Below, in pieces: positions 54,129-64,000 of a stretch of 64,000 bases of DNA (the stretch's first letter is position 1; each line of letters opens with the position of its first letter). Both the position numbers and the translations under genes were made by a program. The DNA is from Actinophytocola gossypii (GTDB lineage Bacteria; Actinomycetota; Actinomycetes; Mycobacteriales; Pseudonocardiaceae): the NCBI RefSeq assembly GCF_025165815.1, contig NZ_JAFFZE010000006.1:186001-250000 (forward strand). Reading direction: 5' to 3'. The notes beneath the pieces are model-generated. The model did not search any database. It was not told where the DNA came from and worked only from the letters and a program-made list of their open reading frames with translations.

Positions 54129-54752
54129 GTGGACGGACGGATGTTGCGCGGGGAACGCACCAGGGCGGCGGTGCTCGAGCACGCCATCGGCATCGCGTCG
54201 GTCGAGGGGCTGGACGGGTTGTCGATCGGCCGGCTGGCCGCCGAGCTGGAGGTCAGCAAGAGCGGCGTGTTCGCCCGGTTCGGCTCCAAGGAGGAGCTCC
54301 AGCTGGCGACGGTCGCCGCCGCGCGCGAGGTGTTCGTCGACGCGGTGGTCCGACCGGCGTTCGAGGCGCCACCGGGCCTGGCCCGCCTGTGGCGCCTGTG
54401 CGCCGGCTGGCTCACGTACTCACGCGAACGGATCTTCCCCGGCGGGTGCTTCTTCGCCTCGGCGGCCGCCGAGTACGACGCGCGTCCGGGTCGGATCCGC
54501 GACGCCGTGGCCGCCGCGTTGACGGACTGGTCGAGCACGCTGGCCAGGGCCGCCGAGGACGCCCGCCAGCTGGGCCAGCTGGAGTCCACATGCGACATCC
54601 GGCAGCTGACCTTCGAGCTGGCGGCCCTGGTCGACGCCGCCAACGCCCGCTCCGTCCTGCACGGCGACGACAGTGCCTACGACCTGGCCAGAACCGGTGT
54701 CCGCACCCGGTTGCTGGCACTGGCCACCGACCAGGACGCGCTGCCGGACTAG
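54129..54752 (+). CDS. TetR-family regulator (TetR_C_33 type)
   Basis: A 207-residue regulator with the HTH LSIGRLAAELEVSKSGVFARFGSKEEL (residues 32-57) and a C-terminal ligand domain with GLARLWRLCAGWL, GGCFFASAAAEYDARPGRIRD. It is divergent from the isomerase-like gene. GTG 54129; ATG 54141 also possible. The spacer has an inverted repeat, CCACA...TGTGG near 54072-54096, which may be its operator. Confidence 0.9.
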   Translation: MDGRMLRGERTRAAVLEHAIGIASVEGLDGLSIGRLAAELEVSKSGVFARFGSKEELQLATVAAAREVFVDAVVRPAFEAPPGLARLWRLCAGWLTYSRERIFPGGCFFASAAAEYDARPGRIRDAVAAALTDWSSTLARAAEDARQLGQLESTCDIRQLTFELAALVDAANARSVLHGDDSAYDLARTGVRTRLLALATDQDALPD

Positions 54753-54781
54753 GACGCGCGCAACGCCTCCGCCATGGCGGC

Positions 54782-54886
54782 CGTGTCCTGGTACTGGCCA
54801 CCACGCAGGGCGCCCTGCCCGGCAACTGGCCCCCCGACCTGCGCCGCCGCACCCTCGACGTGGTGTTCGCCGGCCTCCGGCCCTGA
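54782..54886 (+). pseudogene. Possible remnant of a TetR C-terminus
   Basis: A 34-codon stretch ending LRRRTLDVVFAGLRP and TGA, reading RVLVLATTQGALPGNWPPDL before it, resembles the C-terminus of TetR regulators (final FAGLRP). It has no start of its own, and the frame upstream belongs to the other gene. Might be left from a second regulator. Confidence 0.35.
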
Positions 54887-54900
54887 CGCACGCGACGGTC

Positions 54901-54931
54901 TTGACCTTGACGTCGGGTCAACCCTCGATCC
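54901..54931 (+). promoter_or_regulatory. MerR-type promoter of the drrAB-like operon
   Basis: TTGACC (54901-54906) is a strong -35. It is followed by a perfect inverted repeat TTGAC-GTCGG-GTCAA (54907-54921) and a weak -10 (about CGATCC, 54926-54931), leaving a spacing of about 19 bp. This is the form of MerR-activated promoters. The MerR-type gene is at the end of the same operon. Confidence 0.65.
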
Positions 54932-54988
54932 TTCCGGCGGGAGCCTCCTCGCGGACCGACCGCGATGGCTCCACGAAGGAGGAAGACG

Positions 54989-55768
54989 ATGACGACACCC
55001 GCCGGCGCGGCGATTCGCGTGCGGGGGCTGGAGAAGTCCTACGGCAAGCTCGACGTGCTCCGGGGCGTGGACTTCGACGTCGCCCGGGGCAGCGTCTTCG
55101 CCCTGCTCGGCTCGAACGGGGCGGGCAAGACCACGACCGTGCGGATCCTCGCCACGCTGCTGAAGGCCGACGCGGGAACGGCAGGCGTCAACGGCTTCGA
55201 CGTCGCCACGCAGGCCGCGGACGTGCGGGCGTCGATCAGCCTCACCGGGCAGTTCGCGGCCGTCGACGAGATCCTCAGCGGTCGGGAGAACCTCGTGCTG
55301 GTGGCCAGGCTGCGGCATCTCACGAACCCGGGCGCGATCGCGGACGAGCTGCTGGAGCGCTTCTCGCTGAGCGACGCGGCCACCCGCCGGGTGTCGACCT
55401 ACTCGGGCGGGATGCGCCGCCGGCTGGACATCGCGATGAGCCTGATCGGGAACTCGCCGGTGGTATTCCTGGACGAGCCGACCGCCGGGCTCGATCCGGA
55501 GGCGCGCATCGAGGTGTGGCAGACGGTCAAGCAGCTCGCCGGGTCCGGCACGACGGTGCTGCTCACCACGCAGTACCTGGACGAGGCCGAGCAGCTGGCC
55601 GACCGGATCGCGATCCTGCACCAGGGCCGGATCATCGCGAACGGCACCCTCGCCGAGCTCAAGCGGCTCCTCCCGCCGGCGAAGGTCGAGTACGTCGAGA
55701 AGCAGCCGACCCTGGAGGAGGTCTTCCTCGCGGTGATCGGTGACACGAAAGGCGCAGGGGAACGATGA
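54989..55768 (+). CDS. DrrA-type ABC exporter ATP-binding protein
   Basis: A 259-residue ATPase with Walker A GSNGAGKTTT, Q-loop ISLTGQFAAVDEILSG, signature YSGGMRRR, Walker B VVFLDEPTAGLDP, and switch His-equivalent in LLTTQYLDEAEQLADRI. The C-terminus fits the DrrA subfamily of drug exporters. AAGGAGG precedes the ATG at 54989; the upstream ATG at 54965 is less good. Operon: overlaps the permease (ATGA), then a MerR regulator. Confidence 0.94.
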   Translation: MTTPAGAAIRVRGLEKSYGKLDVLRGVDFDVARGSVFALLGSNGAGKTTTVRILATLLKADAGTAGVNGFDVATQAADVRASISLTGQFAAVDEILSGRENLVLVARLRHLTNPGAIADELLERFSLSDAATRRVSTYSGGMRRRLDIAMSLIGNSPVVFLDEPTAGLDPEARIEVWQTVKQLAGSGTTVLLTTQYLDEAEQLADRIAILHQGRIIANGTLAELKRLLPPAKVEYVEKQPTLEEVFLAVIGDTKGAGER

Positions 55769-56526
55769 CGACGTACGTCTTCGGTGACACCGCCGTCCTC
55801 ACGGGACGGACCCTGCGCCATGTCACGCGCAGCGTGGACACCATCATCACCACCGCGATCACGCCGATAGCGATGATGCTGATGTTCGTCTACGTGTTCG
55901 GCGGCGCGATCGACATCGGGTCGGACGGGTACGTGAGCTACCTGCTGCCCGGCATCCTGCTCATCACGATCGCGTCCGGCACCGCCTACACCGCGCTGCG
56001 GCTCTTCACCGACCTGGCGAGCGGGATCTTCGAACGGTTCCAGTCCATGCCGATCGCCCGGTCGGGCGTGCTGTGGGCGCACGTGCTGACCTCGCTGGTC
56101 GCCAACCTGGCCTCGCTCGTGCTGGTCGTGGGCGTCGCCCTGCTCATGGGCTTCCGCTCGGGGGCCGGAGCGCTGGCCTGGCTCGCGGTCGCCGGCATCG
56201 TGCTCCTGTTCACGCTGGCGTTGACCTGGATCGCCGTGATCGCCGGCCTCTCCGCGAAGACGGCGGAAGGTGGGGGCGCGTTCGCCTACCCGCTCATCTT
56301 CCTGCCGTTCGTCAGCTCGGCGTTCGTGCCCACCGAGACCATGCCCGGCCCGATCCGCTGGTTCGCGGAGAACCAGCCGGTGACCTCCATCGTCGACACG
56401 ATCCGCGGCCTGTTCGCGCAGCAGCCCGTCGGCGACGACATCTGGACCGCCCTTGCCTGGTGCGCCGGCATCCTCGTCGTGGCCTACCTCTTCGCGATGG
56501 CCGCCTACCGCAAGAAGATCGCCTGA
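55765..56526 (+). CDS. DrrB-type ABC-2 permease
   Basis: A 253-residue membrane protein with six helices and the ABC-2 motif LAGIFERFQSMPIARSGVLW in loop 1. The C-terminal part is PLIFLPFVSSAFVPTETMPG, WFAENQPVTSIVDTIRGL. It pairs with the preceding ATPase to export a drug-like or lipid molecule. ATG overlaps the DrrA-type stop. Confidence 0.94.
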   Translation: MTTYVFGDTAVLTGRTLRHVTRSVDTIITTAITPIAMMLMFVYVFGGAIDIGSDGYVSYLLPGILLITIASGTAYTALRLFTDLASGIFERFQSMPIARSGVLWAHVLTSLVANLASLVLVVGVALLMGFRSGAGALAWLAVAGIVLLFTLALTWIAVIAGLSAKTAEGGGAFAYPLIFLPFVSSAFVPTETMPGPIRWFAENQPVTSIVDTIRGLFAQQPVGDDIWTALAWCAGILVVAYLFAMAAYRKKIA

Positions 56527-56545
56527 CTGGGGCAGGCTGGGGACC

Positions 56546-57328
56546 ATGCTCACCATCAGCCGGCTCGCGGCGTACGCCGGGGCGACGGTACGGGCGGTAC
56601 GCCACTACCACAAGATCGGGCTGCTGCCGGAGCCCGAGCGTGACCGGTCCGGATACCGGACCTACGACGCGGCCGCGGTCGTGCGACTGATCCGGATCCG
56701 CACCCTGGCCGATGCCGGTGTGCCGCTGGCCAGGGTGCAGGAACTCCTCGACGCCGACCAGGAGGAGTTCGCCGACGGCATCCAGGAGATCGACAAGGAC
56801 CTGCGCGCCGAGATCCGGCGCCTGCGGGGCACCCGTGAACGGCTCGCCCGGCTCGCCGCCGGGGAACACCTGGCGCTCCCGCGGAGCGTCGTGGACTACC
56901 TCGACCGGCTGCGCGAGCTCGGCGTCCGAGAGCGGTACATCGAGCTGGAGCGGGACGCCTGGATCATGGTCGCCGCCCGGATACCGCACGAGATCGACGC
57001 CGTCATGGCCGACAAGCACGAGCAACTGGGCGACCCGGACATGACGAGGCTCTACAGCCTGATCAGCGAGGCCGTCGACTGCCCGGCCGACGACCCACGG
57101 GTCGTCGAGATCGCCGACACCCTGGAGCGCTTGATGGTCCGCGCGTCGGCGGCCGGCGAGGTGGATGACATCTCGTTCGACAAACCGTTCGCCGACCTGC
57201 TGGACGCCCTGGTCGTGTCCACACCGCCCGGCAGGCGGCTCGTGGCGATCCTGGAGGAGCGCGGCTGGAAGGGCTGGACCCGCATCGAACGCGTGCCCGC
57301 CGACAGAATCGGCACCGGGCCGGACTGA
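56546..57328 (+). CDS. MerR-family regulator, probable activator of the ABC exporter
   Basis: A 260-residue regulator. HTH and wing: MLTISRLAAYAGATVRAVRHYHKIGLLP, SGYRTYDAAAVVRLIRIRTLADAGVPLARVQEL. A coiled-coil (about 80-115) leads to a long C-terminal ligand domain (TipA-like length, but different sequence). It is 19 bp after the permease and likely acts on the TTGAC-N5-GTCAA promoter site upstream of the ATPase gene. ATG at 56546. Confidence 0.93.
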   Translation: MLTISRLAAYAGATVRAVRHYHKIGLLPEPERDRSGYRTYDAAAVVRLIRIRTLADAGVPLARVQELLDADQEEFADGIQEIDKDLRAEIRRLRGTRERLARLAAGEHLALPRSVVDYLDRLRELGVRERYIELERDAWIMVAARIPHEIDAVMADKHEQLGDPDMTRLYSLISEAVDCPADDPRVVEIADTLERLMVRASAAGEVDDISFDKPFADLLDALVVSTPPGRRLVAILEERGWKGWTRIERVPADRIGTGPD

Positions 57329-57343
57329 TCCGCTCCGGCCGCG

Positions 57344-57748
57344 TCAGTTCTCGGGGCCGTTGACCAGGCGGTAGCCGGTCACGATCTCCGGATAGATGCG
57401 GATCGTCCCGACGTCCCTGGCGTTGATCAGGGGCGTCAGGCGGTTCTCGTAGGCGGTGAGTTCGTCCTGGTCCAGGACGCGGCGGGCGACGCCGGTGACG
57501 GTGACGCTCCAGCCGGTCCTGGCGTGCACGTCGATGTCGTCGGACTGGTAGGCGACCACGGAACCGGCGCACTCGGCGCCGACGTGGGTCCGCACCACCA
57601 CCATGCCGTTGTCGACCAGGTGGCTCGCCGGCACGATCGCCGGCAGCGCGCGCACCGTGTACACGATCCGGCCGATCGGCACCTGGTCGAGCAGGCGCAG
57701 GGACTCCGGACGCGTCAGCTCCGCCAGCCGGCGTGGCTCGCCGCGCAA
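57344..57748 (-). CDS. Pyridoxamine 5'-phosphate oxidase-fold protein
   Basis: A 134-residue split-barrel protein of the flavin-reductase/F420-binding type. It opens with LLDQVPIGRIVYTVRALPAIVPASHLV and continues VAYQSDDIDVHARTGWSVTVTGVA. Related actinobacterial proteins bind FMN or F420. TTG at 57748 follows GGGAGG with good spacing; no better start exists. It may respond to the MerR gene next to it, but they are convergent. Confidence 0.85.
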   Translation of the reverse strand: MRGEPRRLAELTRPESLRLLDQVPIGRIVYTVRALPAIVPASHLVDNGMVVVRTHVGAECAGSVVAYQSDDIDVHARTGWSVTVTGVARRVLDQDELTAYENRLTPLINARDVGTIRIYPEIVTGYRLVNGPEN

Positions 57749-57840
57749 CCGGTCACCTCCCTCGCCCCACCCCGCCTCCGAGCGAGGAGCATTCGGGAGG
57801 CATGTCCACGACGCCAGGGCCCAAGGACCCTGATCGAACG

Positions 57841-58647
57841 TCACCCGGCTGGGTGAATACCGGTTACCGCGAACCGTTCCACATCCGCGACATGTCCGCC
57901 AGTCGCGGCGACGACGGTCAGCGTGGTGTTGCTCGCATCCCGGATCGGCACGGTGGTCGACCAGGGCGTGTTCTGCCCGCCCGCCGGCAGGCAGCACGAC
58001 TCGCCGACCGGCTTCGGGCGGTCGGGGTCACGCACCTGCACCCGGATGCTCTCGTCCACGCCGGTGATGCGGCCGCTGACCGTCATCGGGGAGTCCACCC
58101 GCGCGCCGGGCTCGGGCGCGGTGATCGTGAGCGTGTCGTCGACCGTGCCGACGACCTCCCACGGGGCCTTCGGCCCGTCGCCGTACCGGACCAGGCGGAG
58201 CGTGGCCGCGGGTGCCGGCTCGGGCAGGTCGCCCTGGTAGCCGACGGTGACCGTGGCCTCGGTGGCGCCGATCTCGCTGTCGATCACCTTGTCCACCCCG
58301 GTGAAGCCGAGGTAGCCGGTGGTGAACGCGAGCGCGGTGGCCTCCGCGTCGGCGTGCCACGGCGAATGGCCGGCGCCTGGCCGCCACTGCCGGGCCTCCG
58401 CCAACGTGCTGAACGGCCACAGCGGTGACCTGCCGGCGAGCGGGTCCCCGGCGGCCGTCGAGGGCGGCGCGGGCTCGGTGGTCGTGAGTTCGGATGTCTG
58501 GTCGGATGTCTGGTCGGATGTCGTCGTGGGCGCACTCGTCGGGCCGGCCATCGAGGACGTCGGCACGGTCTCCGCGCCGCATCCCGCCAGCAGGCCGACC
58601 GCCAGGATCGCGGTCACCATGTGCGCCGGACGCCTGTCGATACCCAT
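57841..58647 (-). CDS. Exported lipoprotein with Gmad2 immunoglobulin-like domain
   Basis: A 268-residue protein: signal HMVTAILAVGLLAGCG with lipobox (Cys about 22), a Thr/Ser/Pro spacer containing SDQTSDQTS, a central domain (SPLWPFSTLAEARQW ... FTTGYLGFTGVDKV), and a C-terminal Gmad2 domain (ITAPEPGARVDSPMTVSGRI). These often lie near spore or cell-wall genes; the role is unknown. ATG 58647. It is divergent from the histidine kinase gene. Confidence 0.87.
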   Translation of the reverse strand: MGIDRRPAHMVTAILAVGLLAGCGAETVPTSSMAGPTSAPTTTSDQTSDQTSELTTTEPAPPSTAAGDPLAGRSPLWPFSTLAEARQWRPGAGHSPWHADAEATALAFTTGYLGFTGVDKVIDSEIGATEATVTVGYQGDLPEPAPAATLRLVRYGDGPKAPWEVVGTVDDTLTITAPEPGARVDSPMTVSGRITGVDESIRVQVRDPDRPKPVGESCCLPAGGQNTPWSTTVPIRDASNTTLTVVAATGGHVADVERFAVTGIHPAG

Positions 58648-58651
58648 GTAA

Positions 58652-60547
<1,896 letters not shown>

Positions 60548-60552
60548 CCGAA

Positions 60553-60640
60553 CGGGAACGTACGACTCGCCGAACGGGAACGTACGACTCGCGAAGGCCG
60601 CGAGTCGTACGTTCCGGGTGTGCGAGTCGTACGTTCGGGG
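60553..60640. repeat. 22-bp repeat array, site 3 (two inverted pairs)
   Basis: Two reverse copies (CGGGAACGTACGACTCG) at about 60553-60569 and 60575-60591 face two forward copies at 60601 and 60623. The inner pair makes a 17-bp perfect hairpin, GGAACGTACGACTCGCG (60577-60593) with its complement at 60599-60615 and a 5-base loop. It lies between the two convergent genes and could end both transcripts. Confidence 0.95.
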
Positions 60641-60650
60641 CGGGTGGGGG

Positions 60651-61319
60651 TCAGGGGGTGGGGGGTTTGCGGGGGTTGCGGGACTTGAGTTCGGCGGCGA
60701 GGACGGCGGCCTGGGTGCGGCGTTGCATGCCGAGTTTGGCGAGCAGGTGGGAGACGTAGTTCTTGACGGTCTTCTCGGCGAGGTGCAGGCGTTCGGCGAT
60801 CTGGCGGTTGGTCATGCCCTCGCCGATCAGGTCGAACACCGCGCGTTCCTGGTCGGTCAGGCTCGCCAGCGGGCCGTCGGCGTCGTCGCGGCGGAGGCGT
60901 TTCATCAGGGCGTCGGTGGTCGCGGGGTCGAGCAGTGAGCCGCCCGCGCCGACCGTGCGCACCGCGCTCGTCAGGTCGTGGCCGAGAACCTGCTTGAGCA
61001 CGAAACCGGACGCGCCGGCCATGATGGCGTTGAACAACGCCTCGTCGTCGGAGAACGAGGTGAAGATCAGGCAGCGCAGCTCCGGCAGCCGAGATCGCAG
61101 CTCCCGGCACAGCTCAACCCCGTTGCGCCCGTCGTCGGCCTCGCCGAGGCGGACGTCGAGGACGGCGACGTCGACCGCCGCCGACGGGATGCGGTCGACG
61201 GCCTCGTCGTAGCTGGACGCCTCACCGACGATCTCCAGCTCGGGGTCGTCCTCGAAGAGGTCGGCGATGCCACGCCGGACGATCTCGTGGTCGTCAACCA
61301 GGAAGATCCTGTAGGTCAC
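60651..61319 (-). CDS. DosR/DevR-type LuxR response regulator
   Basis: A 222-residue regulator. Receiver: [12 protein letters not shown], phospho-Asp in [13 protein letters not shown], Thr/Ser in FTSFSDDEA, and Lys in [51 protein letters not shown]. Compared with M. tuberculosis DosR, there is a short insertion after the phospho-Asp (GEADDGRNG). GTG 61319 selected, ATG 61334 possible. With the convergent kinase it forms a two-component system for dormancy-like or redox regulation; targets not identifiable here. Confidence 0.93.
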   Translation of the reverse strand: MTYRIFLVDDHEIVRRGIADLFEDDPELEIVGEASSYDEAVDRIPSAAVDVAVLDVRLGEADDGRNGVELCRELRSRLPELRCLIFTSFSDDEALFNAIMAGASGFVLKQVLGHDLTSAVRTVGAGGSLLDPATTDALMKRLRRDDADGPLASLTDQERAVFDLIGEGMTNRQIAERLHLAEKTVKNYVSHLLAKLGMQRRTQAAVLAAELKSRNPRKPPTP

Positions 61320-61462
61320 CCGGCTATATACCATATTCGAACAAATGATCACAACCCTGATGTCATCGTTGTCACAGCAATCTCCGCGAATCCCCAGGTG
61401 ACCGGGGGGCCGTCACGCGCTCGGGCTGAGCCGCGGAAAATTCTCTGTTACGTTCTGTTGGT

Positions 61463-62014
61463 ATGTCCGGAAAGCACGCAAACCGTGCCAAGGGCGACAA
61501 GCGAGGGGCGGCGGATCAGGTGATCGACGAACCGTCTGTTTCGGACGGAGCGGAGATCTGGCGGATCGCGCGCGATTCCGGAAAGCTTGATCTGAACTCC
61601 TCTTACGCTTACCTCATGTGGTGTCATGATTTCGCCGACACCTCCGCCGTTGCGCGCGTGGACAACGAAGTGGTCGGGTTCGTCATCGGCTACCGCAGAC
61701 CGGCCAGACCCGACACCGTCGTGGTCTGGCAGATCGCGGTCGACGCCTCCCAGCGCGGGCGGGGTACCGCCGGGGCGCTGCTCGACTCCCTGATGGAGCG
61801 CCTGGTCGAACAGGGCGTGCGTCACATGGAGACCACGATCACACCCGACAACGCCGCGTCCAACGCGTTGTTCGCCGCCCTGGCGAAGCGCTGGGACACG
61901 ACCATGGCCGAGGCCGGGACGTTCGACGCCGGCGACTTCCCCGACGAGCACGAGTCCGAGATCCGGTTCCGGATCGGGCCGTTCGCCGCACCGGGAGTGC
62001 GCGCGGCATCGTAG
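61463..62014 (+). CDS. ectA: L-2,4-diaminobutyrate N-acetyltransferase (ectoine synthesis)
   Basis: A 183-residue GNAT enzyme that acetylates diaminobutyrate at N4. IWRIARDSGKLDLNSSYAYLMWCHDFADTS is the EctA signature, and DASQRGRGTAGALLDSLMERL binds acetyl-CoA. First gene of ectABCD; a short upstream gap (143 bp to the DosR-type start) must hold its promoter. The ATG is at 61463. The family works in the cytoplasm in osmotic stress. Confidence 0.97.
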   Translation: MSGKHANRAKGDKRGAADQVIDEPSVSDGAEIWRIARDSGKLDLNSSYAYLMWCHDFADTSAVARVDNEVVGFVIGYRRPARPDTVVVWQIAVDASQRGRGTAGALLDSLMERLVEQGVRHMETTITPDNAASNALFAALAKRWDTTMAEAGTFDAGDFPDEHESEIRFRIGPFAAPGVRAAS

Positions 62015-62095
62015 CTCGTATTCATCCACCGTATGCCGAACGAATCGCAACAATCGCGCTACAGCGCGTGGGGCAAACCCCATTTGAGGAGAATC

Positions 62096-63346
62096 GTGAA
62101 CGTTTTCGAGACGGTCGAATCGGAAGTGCGGAGTTACTGCCGTAGTTGGCCGGTGGTGTTCGACCGGGCCACCGGGTCGTGGCTGTACGACGAGGACGGC
62201 AACGGATACCTGGACTTCTTCGCGGGCGCGGGGGCGCTCAACTACGGGCACAACAACCCGGTGCTCAAGCAGGCCCTGGTCGACTACATCATGCGCGACG
62301 GCGTGACCCACTCGCTGGACATGCAGACCGTCGCCAAGCGTGACTTCCTGGAGACCTTCACCGACACGGTGTTGAGCCCGCGCGGCCTGGACTACAAGAT
62401 CATGTTCCCCGGCCCGGCCGGCGCGAACGCGGTCGAGGCGGCGCTCAAGCTGGCCCGCAAGATCACCGGCCGCGAGTCGATCATCAACTTCACCAACGCC
62501 TTCCACGGCATGACGCTGGGCGCGCTGTCGGTCACCGGCAACTCGATGAAGCGCGGCGGCGCCGGCATCCCGCTGGTGCACGCCACCCCGATGCCCTACG
62601 ACAACTACCTGGACGGCAAGGTCGAGGACTTCCTGTGGTTCGAGCGGCTGCTCGAGGACAGCGGGTCCGGCCTGAACGAGCCGGCCGCGGTCATCGTGGA
62701 GACCGTGCAGGGTGAGGGCGGCATCAACGTCGCCCGCGACGAGTGGCTGCGCGGCCTCGCCGAGCTGTGCAAGCGCCACGACATGCTGCTGATCGTCGAC
62801 GACGTGCAGATGGGCTGCGGCCGCACCGGCCCGTTCTTCAGCTTCGAGTCCGCCGGCATCACCCCGGACATCGTCTGCCTGTCCAAGTCCATCGGCGGCT
62901 ACGGCCTGCCGCTCGCGGTCACCCTGCTGCGCCCGGAGCTGGACGTCTGGGAGCCGGGCGAGCACAACGGCACCTTCCGCGGCATCAGCCCGGCGTTCGT
63001 CGCCTCCACGGAGGCACTGCGCACCTACTGGCGCGACGACAAGCTGGAGAAGAGCACCCTCGCCAAGGGCGAGCAGGTCGGCCGGGTGATGACCGAGCTG
63101 GCCGAGGCGCACCCCGGCACCCCGATGCTCGCCAAGGGCCGCGGGCTCGCGCGCGGGCTGTCCTTCGAGAACGGTGAGATCGCCAGCAAGGTCTGCCGCG
63201 CCGCGTTCGACCGGAAGCTGCTGATGGAGACCTCCGGTCCGGACGGCGAGGTCGCGAAGGTCATGCCCCCGCTGACCGTCACCGACGAGGAGCTGGCCGA
63301 CGGGCTCGACCGGCTCACCGCAGCCGTGCGCGCCGTGTGCGCCTGA
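62096..63346 (+). CDS. ectB: Diaminobutyrate-2-oxoglutarate aminotransferase
   Basis: A 416-residue PLP enzyme making diaminobutyrate from aspartate semialdehyde. It has [46 protein letters not shown] and the PLP-lysine segment [12 protein letters not shown] at 62096 was chosen because GAGGAG ends 4 bases upstream and the product then begins [20 protein letters not shown], as in other EctB. An ATG at 62033 adds an unneeded tail. Confidence 0.97.
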   Translation: MNVFETVESEVRSYCRSWPVVFDRATGSWLYDEDGNGYLDFFAGAGALNYGHNNPVLKQALVDYIMRDGVTHSLDMQTVAKRDFLETFTDTVLSPRGLDYKIMFPGPAGANAVEAALKLARKITGRESIINFTNAFHGMTLGALSVTGNSMKRGGAGIPLVHATPMPYDNYLDGKVEDFLWFERLLEDSGSGLNEPAAVIVETVQGEGGINVARDEWLRGLAELCKRHDMLLIVDDVQMGCGRTGPFFSFESAGITPDIVCLSKSIGGYGLPLAVTLLRPELDVWEPGEHNGTFRGISPAFVASTEALRTYWRDDKLEKSTLAKGEQVGRVMTELAEAHPGTPMLAKGRGLARGLSFENGEIASKVCRAAFDRKLLMETSGPDGEVAKVMPPLTVTDEELADGLDRLTAAVRAVCA

Positions 63347-63365
63347 GGATCGAAGGAGAGTCAAC

Positions 63366-63797
63366 GTGTTCGTCAGCTCGGTGCATGACCTGGACGACAC
63401 CGATCGCGACATCAAGACGCCGAACTGGCGCAGCAAGCGGGTCGTGCTGGCCAAGGAGGGCGTCGGCTTCTCCGTGCACGAGACCACGCTCTACGCCGGC
63501 ACGGTGAACGACTTCTGGTACGCCAACCACATCGAGGCGGTGTTCGTCGTCGAGGGCGAGGGCGAACTGCTCGACAAGGAGACCGGCGCCACGCACGAAC
63601 TGAAGCCGGGAAGCCTCTACCTGCTCGACAAGCACGACCACCACCAGGTGCGCCCGCGCACCGACATGCGGACCGTGTGCGTGTTCAACCCGCCCGTGAC
63701 CGGGCGCGAGGTGCACGACGAGAACGGCGTCTACCCACTGGTGGTCGAGGAGGCCGCCGGCGAGCCGTCGACCGTGATGGAGGGGAAGAGCGCATGA
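63366..63797 (+). CDS. ectC: L-ectoine synthase
   Basis: A 143-residue cupin that cyclises N4-acetyldiaminobutyrate to ectoine. [36 protein letters not shown] holds the family active-site residues (Glu and His), and [17 protein letters not shown] the second. GTG at 63366. The overlap ATGA with ectD shows coupling. Confidence 0.97.
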   Translation: MFVSSVHDLDDTDRDIKTPNWRSKRVVLAKEGVGFSVHETTLYAGTVNDFWYANHIEAVFVVEGEGELLDKETGATHELKPGSLYLLDKHDHHQVRPRTDMRTVCVFNPPVTGREVHDENGVYPLVVEEAAGEPSTVMEGKSA

Positions 63798-64000
63798 CGC
63801 TCACCGACACCGGGACCGCCGATCCCTATCCCACAAGGATGTCCGGCGATCCCGAGTTGCTCGACCGGTACGAGCCGACGGTGTGGACGACCGGGATGGC
63901 GGGTCCGATCGACCCGGCCACCCTCGCCGCCCACGACAGCCGCGGCTACTCGATCCACCACGACCTGCTGAGCGCCCCCGAGGTCGCCGCCTTCCGCGAC
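63794..64000 (+). CDS. ectD: Ectoine 5-hydroxylase, N-terminal part (truncated by window edge)
   Basis: The first 69 residues of a non-heme Fe(II)/2-oxoglutarate dioxygenase that makes 5-hydroxyectoine. The start [21 protein letters not shown] and [19 protein letters not shown] fit EctD. The catalytic HxD...H motif lies beyond the window. ATG overlaps the ectC stop. The host can therefore make hydroxyectoine. Confidence 0.92.
   Translation, partial: MTLTDTGTADPYPTRMSGDPELLDRYEPTVWTTGMAGPIDPATLAAHDSRGYSIHHDLLSAPEVAAFRD

Overview
The window is 64 kb of very high-GC actinobacterial chromosome. It was probably taken from a member of the Pseudonocardiaceae (Lentzea, Saccharothrix or Actinosynnema type). 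The inference rests on the clpC, mutY, beta-carbonic anhydrase, carD, ispD, ispF, cysS, rlmB, lpqE-like and radA housekeeping genes known from the mycobacterial Rv3579c-Rv3596c region, together with a secreted SSI-type inhibitor, DosR/DosS-type regulators, many small regulators and GTG/TTG starts. No phage, insertion sequence, CRISPR array or complete biosynthetic gene cluster was seen. One tRNA gene (Thr, UGU) is present.

Layout. 1-5.2 kb: end of an MFS exporter, its divergent regulator, a FhuF-like ferric reductase with an iron box, and clpC followed by a strong terminator and the first of three arrays of a 22-bp palindromic repeat. 5.3-12.9 kb: exo/endonuclease-type membrane protein, M1 peptidase lipoprotein, hydrolase, 2'-5' RNA ligase-like protein, Tat-exported amidase, mutY, carbonic anhydrase and a conserved membrane protein. 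12.9-20.1 kb: a LacI regulator, a zinc uptake operon znuACB with a candidate Zur box, a DUF445 protein, an O-methyltransferase, and a less GC-rich patch with a 55-residue gene and a structured element. 20.1-31.1 kb: MBOAT acyltransferase, the carD-ispD-ispF-cysS-rlmB block, an lpqE-like lipoprotein, radA, otsA and a ThrE-type exporter.

31.2-40.8 kb: tRNA-Thr with the second repeat array, a TM-helix channel-like protein, a YCII/ECF42 sigma pair followed by a P450, a 1.1-kb non-coding stretch full of short repeats, a methyltransferase, an MFS exporter and an acyltransferase. 40.9-54.8 kb: a fused trehalose-phosphatase/GH15 hydrolase, an ECF sigma with a CU044_5270 protein, small enzymes and regulators, a degenerate fatty-acyl-AMP-ligase-like gene, a Cmx/CmrA-type exporter with a possible attenuating leader, an SSI inhibitor, and a TetR-azoreductase-SMR detoxification group. 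54.9-61.3 kb: a DrrAB-type ABC exporter with its MerR regulator, a PNPOx-fold protein, a Gmad2 lipoprotein and the convergent DosS/DosR-type pair around the third repeat array. 61.4-64 kb: the ectABCD ectoine/hydroxyectoine operon, cut by the window edge inside ectD.

Themes. Osmolyte handling recurs: otsA makes trehalose-6-phosphate, the fused OtsB-GH15 protein can dephosphorylate and possibly hydrolyse trehalose, and ectABCD makes ectoine and hydroxyectoine. Metal handling recurs as well (iron reductase, zinc uptake). The most unusual points are an ispD that lacks a usable ATG/GTG/TTG start before its nucleotide-binding motif, the three-site 22-bp repeat family, a rearranged radA neighbourhood without disA, a nested hairpin element near 19.4 kb, and a 19-bp dimeric repeat tract at 36.4-36.95 kb. 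All functional assignments come from reading motifs and gene context; no database search was possible.
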